Counted from the first letter of the stretch, positions 24,203 through 32,960 are shown. The stretch is 64,000 nt of DNA from Clavibacter michiganensis subsp. tessellarius (GCF_021922985.1 NZ_CP040788.1:1426001-1490000); one strand, 5' to 3'. Notes: a model not told the origin generated them from the letters alone. A program made the numbers and translations.

Positions 24203-25939
24203 TCAGATGTGCGGCACGAAGTCGCGCCAGGCGACGCGGCGGTCGGCGTGCGGGTCGTGCTCGACGCGGTCGACGACGTCGAAGACGTACGTGGCGCGGC
24301 GGCGCGGGCCGCTGTCGCGGATGCCGCCCGGGCGGATGCGGGCACGCAGGCCGGTGCCGGCGCCGGGGCGCGACGGGCCGCGCTCCCCCGCGGATCCGGT
24401 GCCCGCGGTGACGTCGTCGGCCTCCTCGAGGTCGCGCGCGACGTCCTCGTCGTCGCCGACGTACGCCGGCCACGACTCGTCCACGGTGCCGTCCTGCGCG
24501 AAGCGGAGCCAGGCGATCCGCATGCGCTCGCCGGCCGCGACGAACGCGCGCCGGCCGCCCAGCAGGGTCATGCCGCGGCCGATCAGCGAGTCCATGCGGT
24601 CGAAGAGGGCGAAGAGCTCCAGGCCGTGCGTGGCGTCGAGGCCCATGAGGCGCACGAGGCGCGGGGCGACGTCGAAGCGGTAGAAGTGCACGGGCGCGTG
24701 CCGGGCGTGGCGCTCGGCGACCTTGATGGACGGGAACCAGAAGGCGTAGTCGCCGCCGAAGTCGAGCGCGGCCCGGCGCTTCGGGAGGCCCGGGTACAGG
24801 GCGGCGAGCTCGTCGCGGTGGCCGTCGTCGGTCTTCGCGAACACCGCCTCGATGCGCGACGGCGTCGTCGCGAGGATGTCGAGCCGCCCCGTGAAGAGCG
24901 ACCCCTCCCGCTCGTTGGTGCCGATGATGAGCGGCACGCGCGCGGCCCGGCCGTGCTTGAACGCGTCGAGCGGGCGCTCGGGCAGGACGTCGCCGTCGAT
25001 GACGGGACTGAAGGTGATCGTGCCCGGATCCTCGTCGGGCGTCCGCACCATCAGCTCGTTCGCCGCGGCCGAGAGCGTGGACGAGCTCGCCGTGGTGAGC
25101 AGCCGCACGGCCTCCGCGTCGTCGGGCGCGCGGCCGGCCCGGTCGGCGAGGAGGGCGACGAACCGCTCCGCCCAGCGCGCCGTCTGCTCGGCCGGGTAGA
25201 CGGCGTTCGTCGGCGAGCTCTGCGCGATGGCGCGGGCGAACAGCCCGTGCGCCGACGGCGTGGCCATGAGCGTGGTCACGGCGTTGCCGCCCGCGCTCTC
25301 GCCGAAGACCGTGACGTTCGCGGGATCGCCGCCGAACGCGCGGATGTTGTCGCGCACCCACTCGAGCGCGCGCACCTGGTCGCGCAGGCCGAGGTTCGAC
25401 TCGATGGGCCGCTCGGGCGTGGAGTACCGGCTGAAGTCGAGGTAGCCGAGCGCGCCGAGCCGGTAGTTGAAGCTCACGTAGACGATGCCGCCCTGGCGCA
25501 CGAGGCCCTCGCCCTGCACGGGGACCTCGCGCGAGGATCCGACGACGTAGGCGCCGCCGTGGATGAAGACCATGACGGGGCGCAGCTGCGACTCGCGGTT
25601 CACGCGCGCGGCGCCGGGGCTCAGCCCGGACGGCGCGATGACGTTGACGGTGAGGCAGTCCTCCCCCATCGGCGTGCCCTGCGGCGCGCCCATGAACGCG
25701 CCCGCGCTGACCTGCGGCGCGACCCGGCCGAAGTGCTGCGCGAAGCGCGCGCCCTCCCAGCCGACGACGGGCTGCGGAGCCCGGAAGCGGAGGTCGCCGC
25801 GGGGCGGTGCCGCGTACGGGATGCCGCGCCACGCCTCGACGCCGCGCTCGCGCACGCCGCGGACGGTGCCGCCCGTGACCGCGACGTCCAGCTCCGACGG
25901 GTCGTACGCCGGGGTCGGCGGATCGGCGTCGGGAGTCAC
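24203..25939 (-). CDS. Type-B carboxylesterase (alpha/beta hydrolase)
   Basis: 578-residue carboxylesterase/lipase. Motifs include AWRGIPYAAPP, EDCLTVNV, the oxyanion-hole FIHGGAYVVGS, and the nucleophile elbow FGESAGGNA (serine in GESAG). The acid and histidine of the triad would lie in NEREGSLF and DATHGLELF. No signal peptide is present, so it should be cytosolic. The region about 490-540 is a charged Gly/Arg-rich insertion before a final DFVPHI end. GTG 25939 is the start, placed 6 nt after a TAAGCT -10 element, suggesting leaderless transcription. The true ester substrate is unknown. Confidence 0.88.
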   Translation of the reverse strand: MTPDADPPTPAYDPSELDVAVTGGTVRGVRERGVEAWRGIPYAAPPRGDLRFRAPQPVVGWEGARFAQHFGRVAPQVSAGAFMGAPQGTPMGEDCLTVNVIAPSGLSPGAARVNRESQLRPVMVFIHGGAYVVGSSREVPVQGEGLVRQGGIVYVSFNYRLGALGYLDFSRYSTPERPIESNLGLRDQVRALEWVRDNIRAFGGDPANVTVFGESAGGNAVTTLMATPSAHGLFARAIAQSSPTNAVYPAEQTARWAERFVALLADRAGRAPDDAEAVRLLTTASSSTLSAAANELMVRTPDEDPGTITFSPVIDGDVLPERPLDAFKHGRAARVPLIIGTNEREGSLFTGRLDILATTPSRIEAVFAKTDDGHRDELAALYPGLPKRRAALDFGGDYAFWFPSIKVAERHARHAPVHFYRFDVAPRLVRLMGLDATHGLELFALFDRMDSLIGRGMTLLGGRRAFVAAGERMRIAWLRFAQDGTVDESWPAYVGDDEDVARDLEEADDVTAGTGSAGERGPSRPGAGTGLRARIRPGGIRDSGPRRRATYVFDVVDRVEHDPHADRRVAWRDFVPHI

Positions 25940-25945
25940 CCGTCG

Positions 25946-25951
25946 AGCTTA
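25946..25951 (-). promoter_or_regulatory. -10 element, probable leaderless promoter (carboxylesterase)
   Basis: TAAGCT on the minus strand followed by 6 nt and GTG 25939. It shows the arrangement also occurs with a GTG start. Confidence 0.55.
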
Positions 25952-25961
25952 CGTGCCCGCC

Positions 25962-27545
25962 TCAGGCTCCCGGGACGGGCGTCGCGAGCAGCCGCTCGAC
26001 GGCCCGCTGCGCCCGCCAGAGCGCCGACTCCGTGCGGAGCCGCTCGGCCTCGTGCAGCACGCCGAGCGCGAAGGCGTCCTCGCCGCGGGCCGCGAGGCGG
26101 CGGGCCTCGTCGCGGAGGACGCGCTGCATGGCGAGGCCGTCGCGGTGCTCGCCCAGCTCGTCGTGGACCTCCTCGGCGGCCGCGGCGAGGCGCATCGTCT
26201 TGCGGCCGAGGATCGGCGCCGTGCGGCCGCTGACCTCCTCCGCCGCGTAGCGCAGGCGCTTCGCGGCCTTGCGGACCTCGTGCAGCGCCTCGACGCGCGC
26301 GGCCTCGCCCGGCGCCTCCTGCGCGACGGCGGCGCGGCGGCCGACCCGCTCGGCGTCGCGGCGGAGGGCGGCGTGCAGGGCGGGCCCGGCGGGCGCGCTC
26401 GCGTCGTGCGTGAGCGGCGGATCCGCGACGAGCCGGTCGAGGTCGTCGAGCAGCGCGACGTAGCGCGCGGACGAGAGGGCGCGGACCACGCGCTCGCGGG
26501 CCCGCTGGTACCGCTCGTCGAGGACGTCGTGCAGGGCGTCGGCCACGTGGTCCGGGACCGTCGCGGCGTCGTGCTCGACCACGGACCAGACGACCCGGTC
26601 GCGCAGCACCTCCATGTCGCGGGCGTCGCCGAGCACGACGCCGAGCGCGGTGAGCTCGGCGCGGACGGGCGCGGTGGCGACGGGGTCGACGACGTCCTGG
26701 TGGGTGCGGAGGGCGCTCCGGAGGCGGCGGACGGCGACGCGCATCCGGTGCACGGAGTCGGGCTCGTCGGCGCGCACGTGCGGGTCGGCGGCGATCAGGT
26801 CGCGGACGCCGCGGGCGAGGATCGCGCGGGCGACGTCGGACGCGGGACCCTCCTTCGTGAGGGTGGCGGGATCCGGCAGCGCGGGTCCCGCGGGCGCCTG
26901 CCGGCCGAGCGCGTCGGCACCGAGGGCGCGGGCGAGCTTGGAGGCGCTGTCCGAGGGGCGGGCGCCCGCGTCGAGGACGTGCCGCTCGATCCGGTCGAGG
27001 AGCGCCGTGCGCTGCTTCCGCTTCGCGGGCGCGTCCGGCAGCAGCTCCACCTCCCACTCGTGCCAGGCGCGCACGGTGCCGCCACGCACGTCGGATCCGG
27101 TGACCCGGTCGTCGGCGAACTCCGCGACCGCGCGGCCCTCGTCGTCGTGCAGCGTGACGATGGTGCGCACGGTCTCGAGGCGCGCGAGCGGCGTGAGCTC
27201 GCGGCCGCGCACGTGCGCGGCGACCTGGTCGAGCACGGGGCCGGGGATCGCGCCGCCGTCGTCGTCGCCGTCCGCGAGCGGCCAGCCGAGCTCGGTGCGG
27301 CCCTCTCCCCCGTCGGCCGGCAGCTTCACGTGCCAGCCGGCGTCGTGCCCGCCCTCGCGTCGGCGCAGCACCATGCGGCGGTCGGCGAGCGCGTGGTCGG
27401 CCGTGTCGAGGTAGACCGCGACGAGGGTGACGGGATCCGCGGGCCGGGCCTCGGCGACCCCCTCGATCCCCGTGAAGGCCGGGACGGGGACGCCGTCCGG
27501 CACGTCGTACTTGCGCTCGATCTCGACGGACTGCGTGTGCACCAT
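25962..27545 (-). CDS. CYTH-CHAD domain protein
   Basis: 527-residue protein. The N-terminal CYTH domain (about 1-205) has the EIERKYDV motif (ExExK type), LRRREGG and later Arg/Lys/Glu residues that bind triphosphate and metal. The C-terminal CHAD domain (about 235-510) is helical and rich in conserved histidine/arginine motifs such as SVHRMRVAVRRLRSALRTH and HEVRKAAKRLRYAAE. CHAD proteins associate with polyphosphate granules, and CYTH-CHAD fusions are thought to act in polyphosphate metabolism. ATG 27545 is preceded by six G residues and a TACACA element, so it may be leaderless. It is divergent from the YihY gene. Confidence 0.88.
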   Translation of the reverse strand: MVHTQSVEIERKYDVPDGVPVPAFTGIEGVAEARPADPVTLVAVYLDTADHALADRRMVLRRREGGHDAGWHVKLPADGGEGRTELGWPLADGDDDGGAIPGPVLDQVAAHVRGRELTPLARLETVRTIVTLHDDEGRAVAEFADDRVTGSDVRGGTVRAWHEWEVELLPDAPAKRKQRTALLDRIERHVLDAGARPSDSASKLARALGADALGRQAPAGPALPDPATLTKEGPASDVARAILARGVRDLIAADPHVRADEPDSVHRMRVAVRRLRSALRTHQDVVDPVATAPVRAELTALGVVLGDARDMEVLRDRVVWSVVEHDAATVPDHVADALHDVLDERYQRARERVVRALSSARYVALLDDLDRLVADPPLTHDASAPAGPALHAALRRDAERVGRRAAVAQEAPGEAARVEALHEVRKAAKRLRYAAEEVSGRTAPILGRKTMRLAAAAEEVHDELGEHRDGLAMQRVLRDEARRLAARGEDAFALGVLHEAERLRTESALWRAQRAVERLLATPVPGA

Positions 27546-27551
27546 CCCCCC

Positions 27552-27557
27552 TGTGTA
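27552..27557 (-). promoter_or_regulatory. Possible -10 element (CYTH-CHAD gene)
   Basis: TACACA on the minus strand, 6 nt before ATG 27545. It lacks the final T of TANNNT, so support is weaker. Confidence 0.35.
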
Positions 27558-27622
27558 GCGCACCCGCCGGGGCGCGGCCAGCCGCTCCGCGCCCCGGGAG
27601 CGGCGGGGGCGCCCGCGTGGGT

Positions 27623-27628
27623 CAGACT
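27623..27628 (+). promoter_or_regulatory. Possible -10 element (YihY gene)
   Basis: CAGACT, 7 nt before ATG 27636. The spacing matches the leaderless set but the first base is not T. Confidence 0.3.
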
Positions 27629-27635
27629 GGCGGGC

Positions 27636-28901
27636 ATGCCCCTCCGTCCGCGCGCCGCCGCGACCCGCGCCGCCGACCTCGCGCGCGAGCGGGTCGCGGC
27701 GGCCGGCGCCGCCGGGCGCACGGGACGCGACGCGGCCTCGGCCGTGCATCCGGGCGGCGAGGTCGACGACCGCGCGCTCCACCGCCGCCAGCGGATCGGC
27801 CGGGAGCTCGGCTGGTACGCCTGCCGCCGCGCGGTCTACGGCTTCATGAAGCACCGCGGCATCGACATGGCCGCGAGCCTCACCTTCTACTCCACGCTCT
27901 CGCTCGTCCCCGCCGCGGTCGCGGTGCTCAGCCTCATCGGCCTCGTGGGTGACACGCGCGCCGGCGTCGACGGCGTGCTGCGCGTGCTCACCGCCGTGCT
28001 GGGCGACTCCGCGGTCGACGTGATCCGCGACCCCGTCGAGCAGCTCGCCGACGGCCCGAGCTCCGGCATCGCCTTCACCGTCAGCTTCCTCGGCGCCCTC
28101 TGGACCTCGGCGGCGTACGTCACGGCGTTCGGCCGCGCGATGAACCGCGTGCAGGAGACCGAGGAGGGGCGCCCGCTCGTGAAGTACCGGGCGCTGATGC
28201 TCGTGGTGACGATCGTGCTGCTCGTCGTCAGCGTCGTGATGGTCGGCATGCTGCTGCTCACCGACGAGGGCGCCCGCGCGCTCGGGCAGCACCTCGGCCT
28301 CGGCGACACGACGCTCGTGGTGTGGGCGGTCGTCAAGTGGCCGCTGCTCGTGGTGCTGCTGACCGGGATCATCGGGGTGCTGTACGCGGCGACCCCGAAC
28401 CTGCGCCGCCGCCGGGTGGACCTGCTCACCTGGGGCAGCCTCGTGGCGATCGTCGCGTGGGGCCTCGGCACGGCCGGGTTCGTCGCGTACGTGACCCACG
28501 TGGCCACCTACGAGTCGACCTACGGCGTGCTCGGCGCGGTGATCGTGCTGCTGCTGTGGCTCTACATCGGGAACCTGTCGCTCGTGCTGGGCGGCGAGCT
28601 CGACGTGGAGATCATCCGCGCCCGGCAGCTGCAGGCGGGCATCCCCGCCGAGCACGCGCTGCGCCTGCCCGTGCGGGACACGACGCGGGCGGAGCGCCTC
28701 GCCCGCCGCCGCGCGCTCCTCGAGGACGAGGGGCGGCGGCTGCGCGAGGCGCGGAACCCGCAGGTCGCGCCCGGGGACGACGACGGGGAGCGCCGGGCGG
28801 ACGCGCCGCCGACGCTCCCCGAGGACGACACGAGGGAGGTGCGGGTCAGGCGGAGGCGCTGGTCCGCACGACCATCTTCCCGACGTTCTCGCCGCGCATG
28901 A
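27636..28901 (+). CDS. YihY/BrkB-family (UPF0761) membrane protein
   Basis: 421-residue protein with a basic cytosolic N-terminus (about 70 residues), six transmembrane helices between 75 and 335, and a highly charged C-terminal tail. Family features are HRGIDMAASLTFYSTLSLVPA, GALWTSAAYVTAFGRAMNR, YAATPNLRRRRVDLLTWGS and STYGVLGAVIVLLLWLYI. The role is unproven; the RNase BN name once given to this family is wrong. The stop (28899-28901) lies 56 nt inside the 3' end of the convergent MDR gene, so the C-terminal tail and the reductase end share DNA. Confidence 0.85.
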   Translation: MPLRPRAAATRAADLARERVAAAGAAGRTGRDAASAVHPGGEVDDRALHRRQRIGRELGWYACRRAVYGFMKHRGIDMAASLTFYSTLSLVPAAVAVLSLIGLVGDTRAGVDGVLRVLTAVLGDSAVDVIRDPVEQLADGPSSGIAFTVSFLGALWTSAAYVTAFGRAMNRVQETEEGRPLVKYRALMLVVTIVLLVVSVVMVGMLLLTDEGARALGQHLGLGDTTLVVWAVVKWPLLVVLLTGIIGVLYAATPNLRRRRVDLLTWGSLVAIVAWGLGTAGFVAYVTHVATYESTYGVLGAVIVLLLWLYIGNLSLVLGGELDVEIIRARQLQAGIPAEHALRLPVRDTTRAERLARRRALLEDEGRRLREARNPQVAPGDDDGERRADAPPTLPEDDTREVRVRRRRWSARPSSRRSRRA

Positions 28902-29865
28902 GGCCGGTGAAGGCGTCGAACGCGCGGTCGATGCCGTCGATCACGGTCTCGTCGGCCGTGATGCGGCCCTCGGCCAGCCACGGGCCCATCTTCGACGCGA
29001 ACTCGGGCGCGAGGTCCTGGTGGTTGCCGAGGGTGAAGCCGCGGAGCGTGAGGCCGCGCGTGACGATGCGGCCCGTGTTGCGGATCGCGATCTCCTCGCC
29101 CGTGGAGTTGTAGGTCGAGATCGACCCGCAGTTGGCGACGCGGCCGCCGTCCTTCAGGGCGCCCAGCGCGGCGGAGAGGTGGTCGCCGCCGACGTTGTCG
29201 AAGTAGAGGTCGATGCCGTCGGGCGCCGCCTCCGCGAGCTTCCGGTCGAGGTCGCCGCCGTGGTAGTCGAAGGCGGCGTCGAAGCCGAGGTGCGAGGTGA
29301 GGCGCTCGACCTTCTCCGCGGATCCGGCGCTGCCGACGACGCGCGAGGCGCCGAGCAGGCGGGCGATCTGGCCGACCATCGAGCCGACCGCGCCGGCGGC
29401 GCCGGACACGAAGACGACGTCGCCCTCCGTGATGGACGCGATGCGGGTGAGGCCGACGTAGGCGGTGAGGCCCGTGAGGCCGAGCACGCCGAGGTGCGCG
29501 GAGGACGCGACGCCCGGGACCTCGGGGACGGGGCGGAACGCGCCCGCCTGGCCCTGGGCGACGTCGCGCCAGCCGAGCATGTGGCTGACGAGCGTGCCGA
29601 CGGCGAGGTCGTCGGAGCGGGACTCGACGACGCGGCCGACCGCGGATCCGGTCATGGTCTCGTCGAGCTGGAAGGGCGGCACGTAGGACGGGACGTCGTT
29701 CATGCGGCCGCGCATGTAGGGGTCGACGGAGATAAACTCGTTCTCGACGCGGACCTCGCCGTCCTGGAGGTCGGGCAGGTCGACCTCGACGCGGCGGACG
29801 TCGTCGGGGGTGGGCTCGCCGGTGGGGCGCTTCGCCAGCTGCCACTGGATGCTGCGTGCAGACAT
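28846..29865 (-). CDS. MDR-family NADP-dependent oxidoreductase (CurA / LTB4-dehydrogenase-like)
   Basis: 339-residue zinc-independent medium-chain reductase that probably reduces the double bond of alpha,beta-unsaturated ketones or aldehydes. It has the N-terminal FISVDPYMRGRMND block, the cofactor loop VSGAAGAVGSMVGQIARLLG, FDYHGGDL and DIDLYFDNVGGDHL-like wording (YFDNVGGD), and FTLGNH. No structural zinc cysteines are present, which fits this subclass. ATG 29865 has AAGGAG 6 nt upstream. Its last 56 nt overlap the end of the convergent YihY gene. Confidence 0.9.
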   Translation of the reverse strand: MSARSIQWQLAKRPTGEPTPDDVRRVEVDLPDLQDGEVRVENEFISVDPYMRGRMNDVPSYVPPFQLDETMTGSAVGRVVESRSDDLAVGTLVSHMLGWRDVAQGQAGAFRPVPEVPGVASSAHLGVLGLTGLTAYVGLTRIASITEGDVVFVSGAAGAVGSMVGQIARLLGASRVVGSAGSAEKVERLTSHLGFDAAFDYHGGDLDRKLAEAAPDGIDLYFDNVGGDHLSAALGALKDGGRVANCGSISTYNSTGEEIAIRNTGRIVTRGLTLRGFTLGNHQDLAPEFASKMGPWLAEGRITADETVIDGIDRAFDAFTGLMRGENVGKMVVRTSASA

Positions 29866-30040
29866 GGGTCTCCTTCGTTCTCGGGTGCGGGCGGTCGGAC
29901 GGCCGACCCGCGGCGCTCGTGGCGCGGCCCCACCCTTCCACCGCCCGCTGGATGCGGCACCCAGCGAGCCGTGGCCTCGTGACGGGGCGGCCGGGCGCGT
30001 CGCCGCGTCCGCCGCCGCGTCGGGCACCCGCGGGTCGCGG

Positions 30041-30985
30041 CTAGGCGGCCGTCGCGGTCGCGCGGCTCGCGACGTGCGCGGCGAGCACGTCGCGCACGCC
30101 CGTCCACGTGTGGTCGCCGAAGCGCTCGCGGTCGACGCGCAGGAGCTCCGCCTCGCCGCTGTACATGCTCACGAGGTACTGCATCCCCTGCCAGGCGGGG
30201 AAGGCCTCCTGCTCGTCGCGGCCCACCCGGCGCATGACCTTGCTCGTCGCGGAGAGGGCGCCCGTGGATCCCGCCCACTGCAGCGCGAAGGGCGTGCCGG
30301 TGACCTCCGTCATGATCCGCGCGAGCTCGCGCGCCGTGACCCGGTCGCCCGCGACCTCGACCGCGCGGGGCGCGTCGTCGTCGAGCGCCACGAGCGCGAC
30401 CACGCGCGCCGTGTCGTCCTTGGTCGTGAAGTCGAGCACCTGGTCCGCGGACGACCAGTAGAGGACGCGGCGCCGGTCGAACAGCACGATGGGCGCCTGC
30501 CCGGTGAGCATGTCGGCGAAGGCGCCGATGAACACCGAGGTCGCGCGCACCGGCGCCGCGTCGAGGTCGGCCGCGAACTCGCGCCGGAGCTCGAAGTTGC
30601 GGTTGCTCCCGGGGGTGACCCGGCGGTAGTCGGCGGAGTAGTCCGAGGGGATGAAGCGCGGGACGCCGGCGGCGACGGTCGCCGCGAGGAGCGCGCGCTG
30701 CGCTCCGACGATCACGGCGCGGGCGCCGCTGACGGCGGAGACGACGACGCGCGCGCCGGCCACCGCGCGGATCAGCGCGGCCCGGTCGGTGTAGGCGGCC
30801 TCGACGACCTCGACGCGGGGATCGTCGCCCCACGCCTCGGCGGCCGCGGTGCTGCCGGGGCGGGTGAGGACGCGGACGCGGGCGCCCGCCACGAGGAGCT
30901 CGCGGACGATGCGGCGGCCGATGTCGCCGGTGGCGCCCGCCACGACGACGGGGCCGGATGCGGATGCGGGGGAAGAGGTGGTCAC
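30041..30985 (-). CDS. NmrA-like NAD(P)-binding protein (atypical SDR)
   Basis: 314-residue protein with a Rossmann motif GATGDIGRRIV near residue 17 and the NmrA/isoflavone-reductase pattern RFIPSDYSADYRR. Members either reduce small molecules or sense NADP(H) without catalysis. The catalytic YxxxK is not clear. GTG 30985 overlaps the MarR stop (GTGA) and has GGAG 7 nt upstream, so it is translated from the marR transcript. This fits a redox or xenobiotic response controlled by the regulator. Confidence 0.83.
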   Translation of the reverse strand: MTTSSPASASGPVVVAGATGDIGRRIVRELLVAGARVRVLTRPGSTAAAEAWGDDPRVEVVEAAYTDRAALIRAVAGARVVVSAVSGARAVIVGAQRALLAATVAAGVPRFIPSDYSADYRRVTPGSNRNFELRREFAADLDAAPVRATSVFIGAFADMLTGQAPIVLFDRRRVLYWSSADQVLDFTTKDDTARVVALVALDDDAPRAVEVAGDRVTARELARIMTEVTGTPFALQWAGSTGALSATSKVMRRVGRDEQEAFPAWQGMQYLVSMYSGEAELLRVDRERFGDHTWTGVRDVLAAHVASRATATAA

Positions 30986-31596
30986 GAGGGTTCTCCGTCT
31001 CGAGGGGTGCGGCGCGCCGGTCGGCGCGAACGATGGGGGGCGGCGACGGGCTGCTCGAGGCGCTCCGCGTCCGCGTGCTCGGCGGCGGGGCCGGCGGGCT
31101 CGCCGACGCTGAGGGCGACGCGGGCGAGGAGGCGCCGGAGGGCGACGCGCTCGTCGGGCGCGAGGTCGCGCATCAGGCCGTCCTCGACCTCGCCGAGCGC
31201 GACCCGGGCGGTCGCCAGCAGGGCGCGTCCGGCATCCGTCGCGACGACCTGCCGGATCCGGCGGTCCCGCGGATGCGGCTGCCGCTCGACGTGCCCGCCC
31301 GCGGCGAGCGCGTCGATCACGTACGTCATCTGCGTCTTGTCGATGCCGAGCCGCTGCGCGAGCGCCAGCTGCGACGAGGCCTCCTCCGTGGTGATCGCGA
31401 CGAGCACCTGGTACCCGCGGGGCCCGCCCGGGACGTCGGCCACGGCGGTCTGCGCCGTGCGCACGAACCCCTGGTAGACGGCCTGGATGGACCAGCCGAA
31501 CTGCGTCTCGATGCCGCCGGAGCCCCAGTCGATGCCGGAAGCGTCCACGTGGGGGTCGGCGCGGTCGTGGGCGCGGGTCGCGGCGAAGGAGGTCAT
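30982..31596 (-). CDS. MarR-family transcriptional regulator
   Basis: 204-residue winged-helix repressor. The core (about 35-150) has SQLALAQRLGIDKTQMTYVIDALAAGGHVERQPHPRDRR-type helix-turn-helix and wing features; the DRR wing motif is typical of MarR. The N-terminal 30 residues and a His/Pro/Arg-rich C-terminal tail (165-204) extend beyond the usual 140-160 residues. ATG 31596 follows a TATGAT -10 at 6 nt. It is first in a two-gene unit with the NmrA-like gene, and its promoter carries an inverted repeat that suggests autoregulation. Confidence 0.88.
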   Translation of the reverse strand: MTSFAATRAHDRADPHVDASGIDWGSGGIETQFGWSIQAVYQGFVRTAQTAVADVPGGPRGYQVLVAITTEEASSQLALAQRLGIDKTQMTYVIDALAAGGHVERQPHPRDRRIRQVVATDAGRALLATARVALGEVEDGLMRDLAPDERVALRRLLARVALSVGEPAGPAAEHADAERLEQPVAAPHRSRRPARRTPRDGEPS

Positions 31597-31602
31597 GGGG
31601 AG

Positions 31603-31642
31603 ATCATATCCAGCGGAGATCGTCTGTCGCAAATACGATCTC
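31603..31642 (-). promoter_or_regulatory. MarR promoter with candidate operator
   Basis: Minus strand: TTGCGA -35 (31627-31632), 18-nt spacer, TATGAT -10 (31603-31608), then 6 nt to the ATG. A perfect 8-bp inverted repeat GAGATCGT-N11-ACGATCTC (31616-31642) brackets the -35, so a bound MarR dimer would block polymerase. Confidence 0.65.
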
Positions 31643-31681
31643 GGCGCGCGACGGATGATCGAGGCAGGAGCGCCGCCCGGA

Positions 31682-32374
31682 TCAGCCCCCGAACGGCCGC
31701 AGCGACACCGACTCGATCGTGCCGTCGCGGGTCTGGTCGACGACGAGGCGCACGGCGCGCGCGACCGACGCGGGCTCGAGGTACCGCGTCTCGTCGTACT
31801 CGCCGCCCTCCTTCGCGCGGAGCTCGCGCTGCATGTCGGTGGCGACGCGGCCGGGGTGCACGCTCGAGACGCGCACGCCGTGCGGGCGCTCCTCCTCGCG
31901 GAGGGCGTCGCCGAGCGCGCGGAGGGCGAACTTGGATCCCGCGTAGACGCCGCCCGTGGGGTTCGCCGTGAAGCCGGATCCGGAGTTGACGAGCACGACC
32001 TGCCCCTTCGCCGCACGGAGCGCGGGCAGGAGCGCGCGCGTCACCTCGGCGACGGCGAAGACGTTGACCTCGAAGACGCGGCGCCACTCGTCCACCGGCG
32101 TCTCCGCGACGGCGTCCCCGCCGATCACGCCGGCGGAGTGCACGAGCACGTCGAGGCAGTCGAGGCCGGGCACGAGGTCGGCGAGGCCACCCGCGGCGAG
32201 GTCGGCGGCCCAGCCGACGGCGTCCGGCAGGGAGGCGGCGAGCGCGTCGACGGCGTCACGGTCGCGGCCGTGCACGATCACGCGGTGCGTGCGGCCGAGG
32301 TCCTCGGCGACGGCGCGGCCGATGCCGCGGGTGGCTCCCGTGACGAGGGCGACGGGGCGGGCGTGGTCGGTCAT
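31682..32374 (-). CDS. SDR-family oxidoreductase
   Basis: 230-residue short-chain dehydrogenase with TGATRGIGRA near residue 12, HSAG (the NNAG equivalent), VLVNSGSG containing the catalytic serine, and YAGSK supplying Tyr and Lys. It is somewhat short (usual length 245-260) because the C-terminal lid is reduced. ATG 32374 has an AGGAGG site 5 nt upstream, and a TAGCCT -10 (minus, 32400-32405) lies 25 nt upstream. The substrate is unknown. Its stop lies just downstream of the MarR promoter region, so it is not part of the marR unit. Confidence 0.87.
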   Translation of the reverse strand: MTDHARPVALVTGATRGIGRAVAEDLGRTHRVIVHGRDRDAVDALAASLPDAVGWAADLAAGGLADLVPGLDCLDVLVHSAGVIGGDAVAETPVDEWRRVFEVNVFAVAEVTRALLPALRAAKGQVVLVNSGSGFTANPTGGVYAGSKFALRALGDALREEERPHGVRVSSVHPGRVATDMQRELRAKEGGEYDETRYLEPASVARAVRLVVDQTRDGTIESVSLRPFGG

Positions 32375-32513
32375 GGATCCTCCTGGGTCGCGGTCCCCCA
32401 GGCTACCGACGGCGTCCGGCCATCCCGTCGGGAGCGCTCCGGAGCATGACGTAGCGTGAAGGGACCGGCGGCCGCGAGGCGCGTCGTCCGCAGCCGCCCG
32501 AGAGGATCCGCCC

Positions 32514-32861
32514 GTGCACGCCCGCTTCCCCGCCAGCCTCGAGGTGCTGCGCCAGGAGGCCCGCGACGAGCTGGACGCCGTGATCGAGCACTGCTGCCGG
32601 AACGGCGACGACCCGTGGGAGGTCATCCCGCAGCTGCCGACGGTGGACGAGCACGTCGTCGCGACCCTCCGCCAGGACGCGCTCGAGGCCGAGGGGATGG
32701 CCGAGGAGCTCGCCCGCGTGCGGCATCCGTCGACCGAGCCCAGCGTCGTGGCGCGCTTCGAGTACCGGCTCCTGCGCGGCATCGCGCTGGAGCACCCCGA
32801 CCTCTCGCGCGCGGTCTGGACCCTCATCGGCCGCATGGAGCGCGACCTCCGCCGACGCTGA
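32514..32861 (+). CDS. Hypothetical helical protein
   Basis: 115-residue protein from GTG 32514, mostly helical and acidic, with ARDELDAVIEHCCRNGDDPWEVIPQL in its first half (two adjacent cysteines) and no membrane segment. No family was recognised. A TAGCGT -10-like element at 32452-32457 would give a leader of about 50 nt. It ends 41 nt before the CIRCE element of hsp20, and is divergent from the SDR gene. Confidence 0.65.
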   Translation: MHARFPASLEVLRQEARDELDAVIEHCCRNGDDPWEVIPQLPTVDEHVVATLRQDALEAEGMAEELARVRHPSTEPSVVARFEYRLLRGIALEHPDLSRAVWTLIGRMERDLRRR

Positions 32862-32902
32862 CGAAGAGGTGGTGAGAGCCACATTCGCCGTCAGCGAACG
32901 CC

Positions 32903-32929
32903 TTGGCACTCCCCTAGGCCGAGTGCTAA
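32903..32929 (+). promoter_or_regulatory. CIRCE operator overlapping the hsp20 promoter
   Basis: TTGGCACTC-N9-GAGTGCTAA matches the HrcA operator consensus TTAGCACTC-N9-GAGTGCTAA with one change. Its left arm contains a TTGGCA -35, and TAATCT at 32927-32932 makes a -10 with an 18-nt spacer, so HrcA binding would block the promoter directly. Confidence 0.88.
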
Positions 32930-32939
32930 TCTGATCGCA

Positions 32940-32960
32940 GTTGAGCCGAGAGGGCTCAAC
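32940..32960 (+). promoter_or_regulatory. HAIR-like HspR operator
   Basis: GTTGAGC-N7-GCTCAAC has the arm sequence and exact spacing of the HspR inverted repeat CTTGAGT-N7-ACTCAAG. It lies at the predicted transcription start, just downstream of the CIRCE/promoter and 29 nt before the hsp20 ATG. Confidence 0.75.
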
